A DNA stretch of 7,189 nucleotides from Rhodanobacter sp. (GTDB lineage: Bacteria; Pseudomonadota; Gammaproteobacteria; Xanthomonadales; Rhodanobacteraceae), in NCBI GenBank assembly GCA_026193555.1, contig JAPHUU010000175.1, forward strand, positions 1 through 7,189, given 5' to 3'. Numbering within the stretch: position 1 is the first letter of the stretch; the number at the start of each line of letters is the position of its first letter. Below the pieces are notes generated by a model, which searched no databases, had not been told where the DNA came from, and saw nothing but the letters and a program-made list of their open reading frames with translations. Of the stretch, positions 6,033-7,189 are shown in pieces. The translations under genes and the position numbers were made by a program.

Positions 6033-6923
6033 ATGTCACACACCCGCCGTTTTCTGCAACTCGATGTGTTCTCCCACCAGATGATGCGCGGCAATCCGCT
6101 GGCCGTCGTGGTGGATGGCGAGGGCCTCGACAGCAGCACCATGCAGGCCTTTGCCCGCTGGACCAACCTTTCCGAAACCACTTTTCTGCTGGCGCCGACG
6201 ACGCCCGCGGCGGATTACCGCGTGCGCATCTTCACGCCACGCCAGGAACTGCCCTTTGCCGGGCACCCCAGCGTCGGCAGCGCTTATGCGGCGATCGAGG
6301 CTGGCCTGATCGAAACGGGCAAGACCTCGCTGATACAGGAATGCGCCGCCGGCCTGCTGCCGGTGCACGTCATCGGCCACGGCCCGTCGCGAGTCATCCA
6401 CGTGCAGGCGCCGCCAGCCCGGATCAACAGCGTCGACACCCCGCTGCGCCAGCAGCTGGTCAGCGCACTGCGCGTGCCGCTGAGCGAGGGCGACGCCAGC
6501 CATGTCGACAACGGCCCGCACTGGATCCTCTGCCATCTGGGCGAAGCCACCAGCGTCCGCACCCTGCAGCCGGACATGGCCGCCATCGCCGCGCTTTGCG
6601 AGCAGCAGGCCGCGGTGGGCGTCAGTGTGTTCGGGCGCGAACGCGACGGCAGCGCGAGCATGGCGGTGCGTGCCTTCTGCCCCGCCGACGGCATCGCCGA
6701 GGATCCCGTCACCGGCAGCGCCAATGCGGCGATCATGGCGTGGCTGACCAGCCGCGGCGATAGCGACGGCTACGGCCTGCACTACCGCGCCAGCCAGGGC
6801 CGCGAAGTCGGCCGCGACGGCTACGTCGAGGTGAGTCGCGACGCCGCCAGCGGCGCCATCACCATCGGCGGCGCGTGCGCCCTCGGCGTGCGTGGTGAGC
6901 TGTACTTGCCAGCAGGAGCCTGA
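6033..6923 (+). CDS. PhzF family isomerase/epimerase-like protein
   Basis: The PhzF/diaminopimelate-epimerase-like fold includes the phenazine enzyme PhzF, a dihydro-hydroxyanthranilate isomerase, and many relatives of unknown substrate such as E. coli YddE. The 296-residue product has the usual length. It opens with a family-like strand (RRFLQLDVFS, then RGNPLAVVVD at 19-28). It carries the catalytic-type glutamate in NLSETTFLL (E48), FTPRQELPFAGHPSVGSA at 67-84, and EDPVTGSANA at 223-232, the second phosphate/substrate-loop motif. No signal peptide or membrane segment is visible, so it should be cytoplasmic. I chose ATG 6033 because the conserved N-terminus begins right after it and no other in-frame start is close. 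Its ribosome-binding site is weak. The permease gene begins 32 bp after its stop, so the two may be co-transcribed. No other phenazine genes are present, so phenazine synthesis should not be assumed and the substrate remains unknown. Confidence 0.93.
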   Translation: MSHTRRFLQLDVFSHQMMRGNPLAVVVDGEGLDSSTMQAFARWTNLSETTFLLAPTTPAADYRVRIFTPRQELPFAGHPSVGSAYAAIEAGLIETGKTSLIQECAAGLLPVHVIGHGPSRVIHVQAPPARINSVDTPLRQQLVSALRVPLSEGDASHVDNGPHWILCHLGEATSVRTLQPDMAAIAALCEQQAAVGVSVFGRERDGSASMAVRAFCPADGIAEDPVTGSANAAIMAWLTSRGDSDGYGLHYRASQGREVGRDGYVEVSRDAASGAITIGGACALGVRGELYLPAGA

Positions 6924-6955
6924 TCCCGACCTTGCCGCCGCAGGCGACCGCCGCC

Positions 6956-7189
6956 ATGCTGTCGCGCCCTTCCCTGCCGAGTCACCCGATGCCCATGCCG
7001 ACGCCCACGTCGACACCGAAAACGAGCTACCTGCGCAGCCTGCGCCCGCGGGATGCCGCCCTGATCGTGGTCGGCGGCATCATCGGTGGCGGCATCTTTC
7101 TCAATCCGGGCATTGCCGCCCAGCGCACCGAATCGGGGCTGGCGCTGCTGCTGATCTGGGTCGGCGCGGGCCTGCTCACCCTGATCGGC
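6956..7189 (+). CDS. APC-superfamily amino-acid permease (N-terminal part; continues beyond window)
   Basis: This is the start of an inner-membrane amino-acid transporter; 78 codons are visible. After a polar N-terminus comes SYLRSLRPRDAALIVVGG, then IIGGGIFLNPGIA, the glycine-rich unwound part of TM1 that binds the substrate backbone in APC transporters. A second hydrophobic segment, LALLLIWVGAGLLTLIG, is the start of TM2 and runs into the edge. Three in-frame ATGs are possible: 6956, 6989 and 6995. None has a strong Shine-Dalgarno. The proline/threonine-rich stretch they would include is not conserved in character, so the true start may be 6989 or 6995. The glycine-rich signature resembles the basic amino acid/polyamine and LAT-like families, but the substrate cannot be told from this fragment. 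It follows the PhzF-like gene closely on the same strand. Confidence 0.88.
   Translation, partial: MLSRPSLPSHPMPMPTPTSTPKTSYLRSLRPRDAALIVVGGIIGGGIFLNPGIAAQRTESGLALLLIWVGAGLLTLIG

Noticed and set aside
5996..6763. 255-codon plus-strand frame with a good Shine-Dalgarno
   Set aside because: Apart from the start context it looks like a frame-shifted reading of the PhzF-like gene, which has all the family motifs in the other frame.
6033..6923. Phenazine biosynthesis
   Set aside because: Only a PhzF-family member is present and none of the other phz genes; the family is broad and mostly unrelated to phenazines.
1..7189. CRISPR array, transposase, tRNA/rRNA gene or a defence system
   Set aside because: No spaced direct repeats, transposase motifs, cloverleaf sequences or defence-type domains were seen on either strand.

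Overview
The window is a GC-rich bacterial chromosomal segment carrying five protein-coding genes, two of them cut by the window edges. The best clue to the organism is the first gene. It is an aspartokinase that continues, in the same frame, into the beginning of a diaminopimelate decarboxylase domain. That fusion is characteristic of the Xanthomonadales (Xanthomonas, Stenotrophomonas, Rhodanobacter, Dyella and relatives). A secreted S53 (sedolisin/xanthomonalisin-like) acid peptidase and CCTCTCCCC-type intergenic palindromes fit the same group. The genus cannot be fixed from the sequence alone.

Layout. Positions 1-1614 (minus) hold the aspartokinase part of the fusion, with the decarboxylase running off the left edge. 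Positions 1615-1961 are intergenic and hold a palindromic repeat element, two inverted units of the CCTCTCCCC/GGGGAGAGG kind. Positions 1962-3476 (minus) encode a complete class I [4Fe-4S] fumarate hydratase of 504 residues. Positions 3477-4006 are a 530-bp divergent intergenic region containing several hairpins and ending in a strong ribosome-binding site. Positions 4007-5935 (plus) encode a 642-residue exported S53 serine-carboxyl pro-peptidase with a complete catalytic set. A 33-nt palindrome follows its stop codon. Positions 6033-6923 (plus) encode a PhzF-family isomerase-like protein, and 6956-7189 (plus) the N-terminus of an APC-superfamily amino-acid permease.

How the genes relate. The two minus-strand genes are core metabolism: lysine and threonine-family biosynthesis, and the TCA cycle. 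They are separated by 347 bp with a repeat, so they are probably independent transcription units. On the plus strand the peptidase looks monocistronic. The PhzF-like gene and the permease are only 32 bp apart and may be co-transcribed. A secreted protease near an amino-acid permease suggests peptide and amino-acid scavenging, but that is only a guess from proximity. I see no phenazine operon, mobile element, CRISPR array, RNA gene or evident new multi-gene system. The less ordinary features are the structured leader before the peptidase, the repeat element, and the mismatch between the best Shine-Dalgarno site and the real start of the PhzF-like gene.
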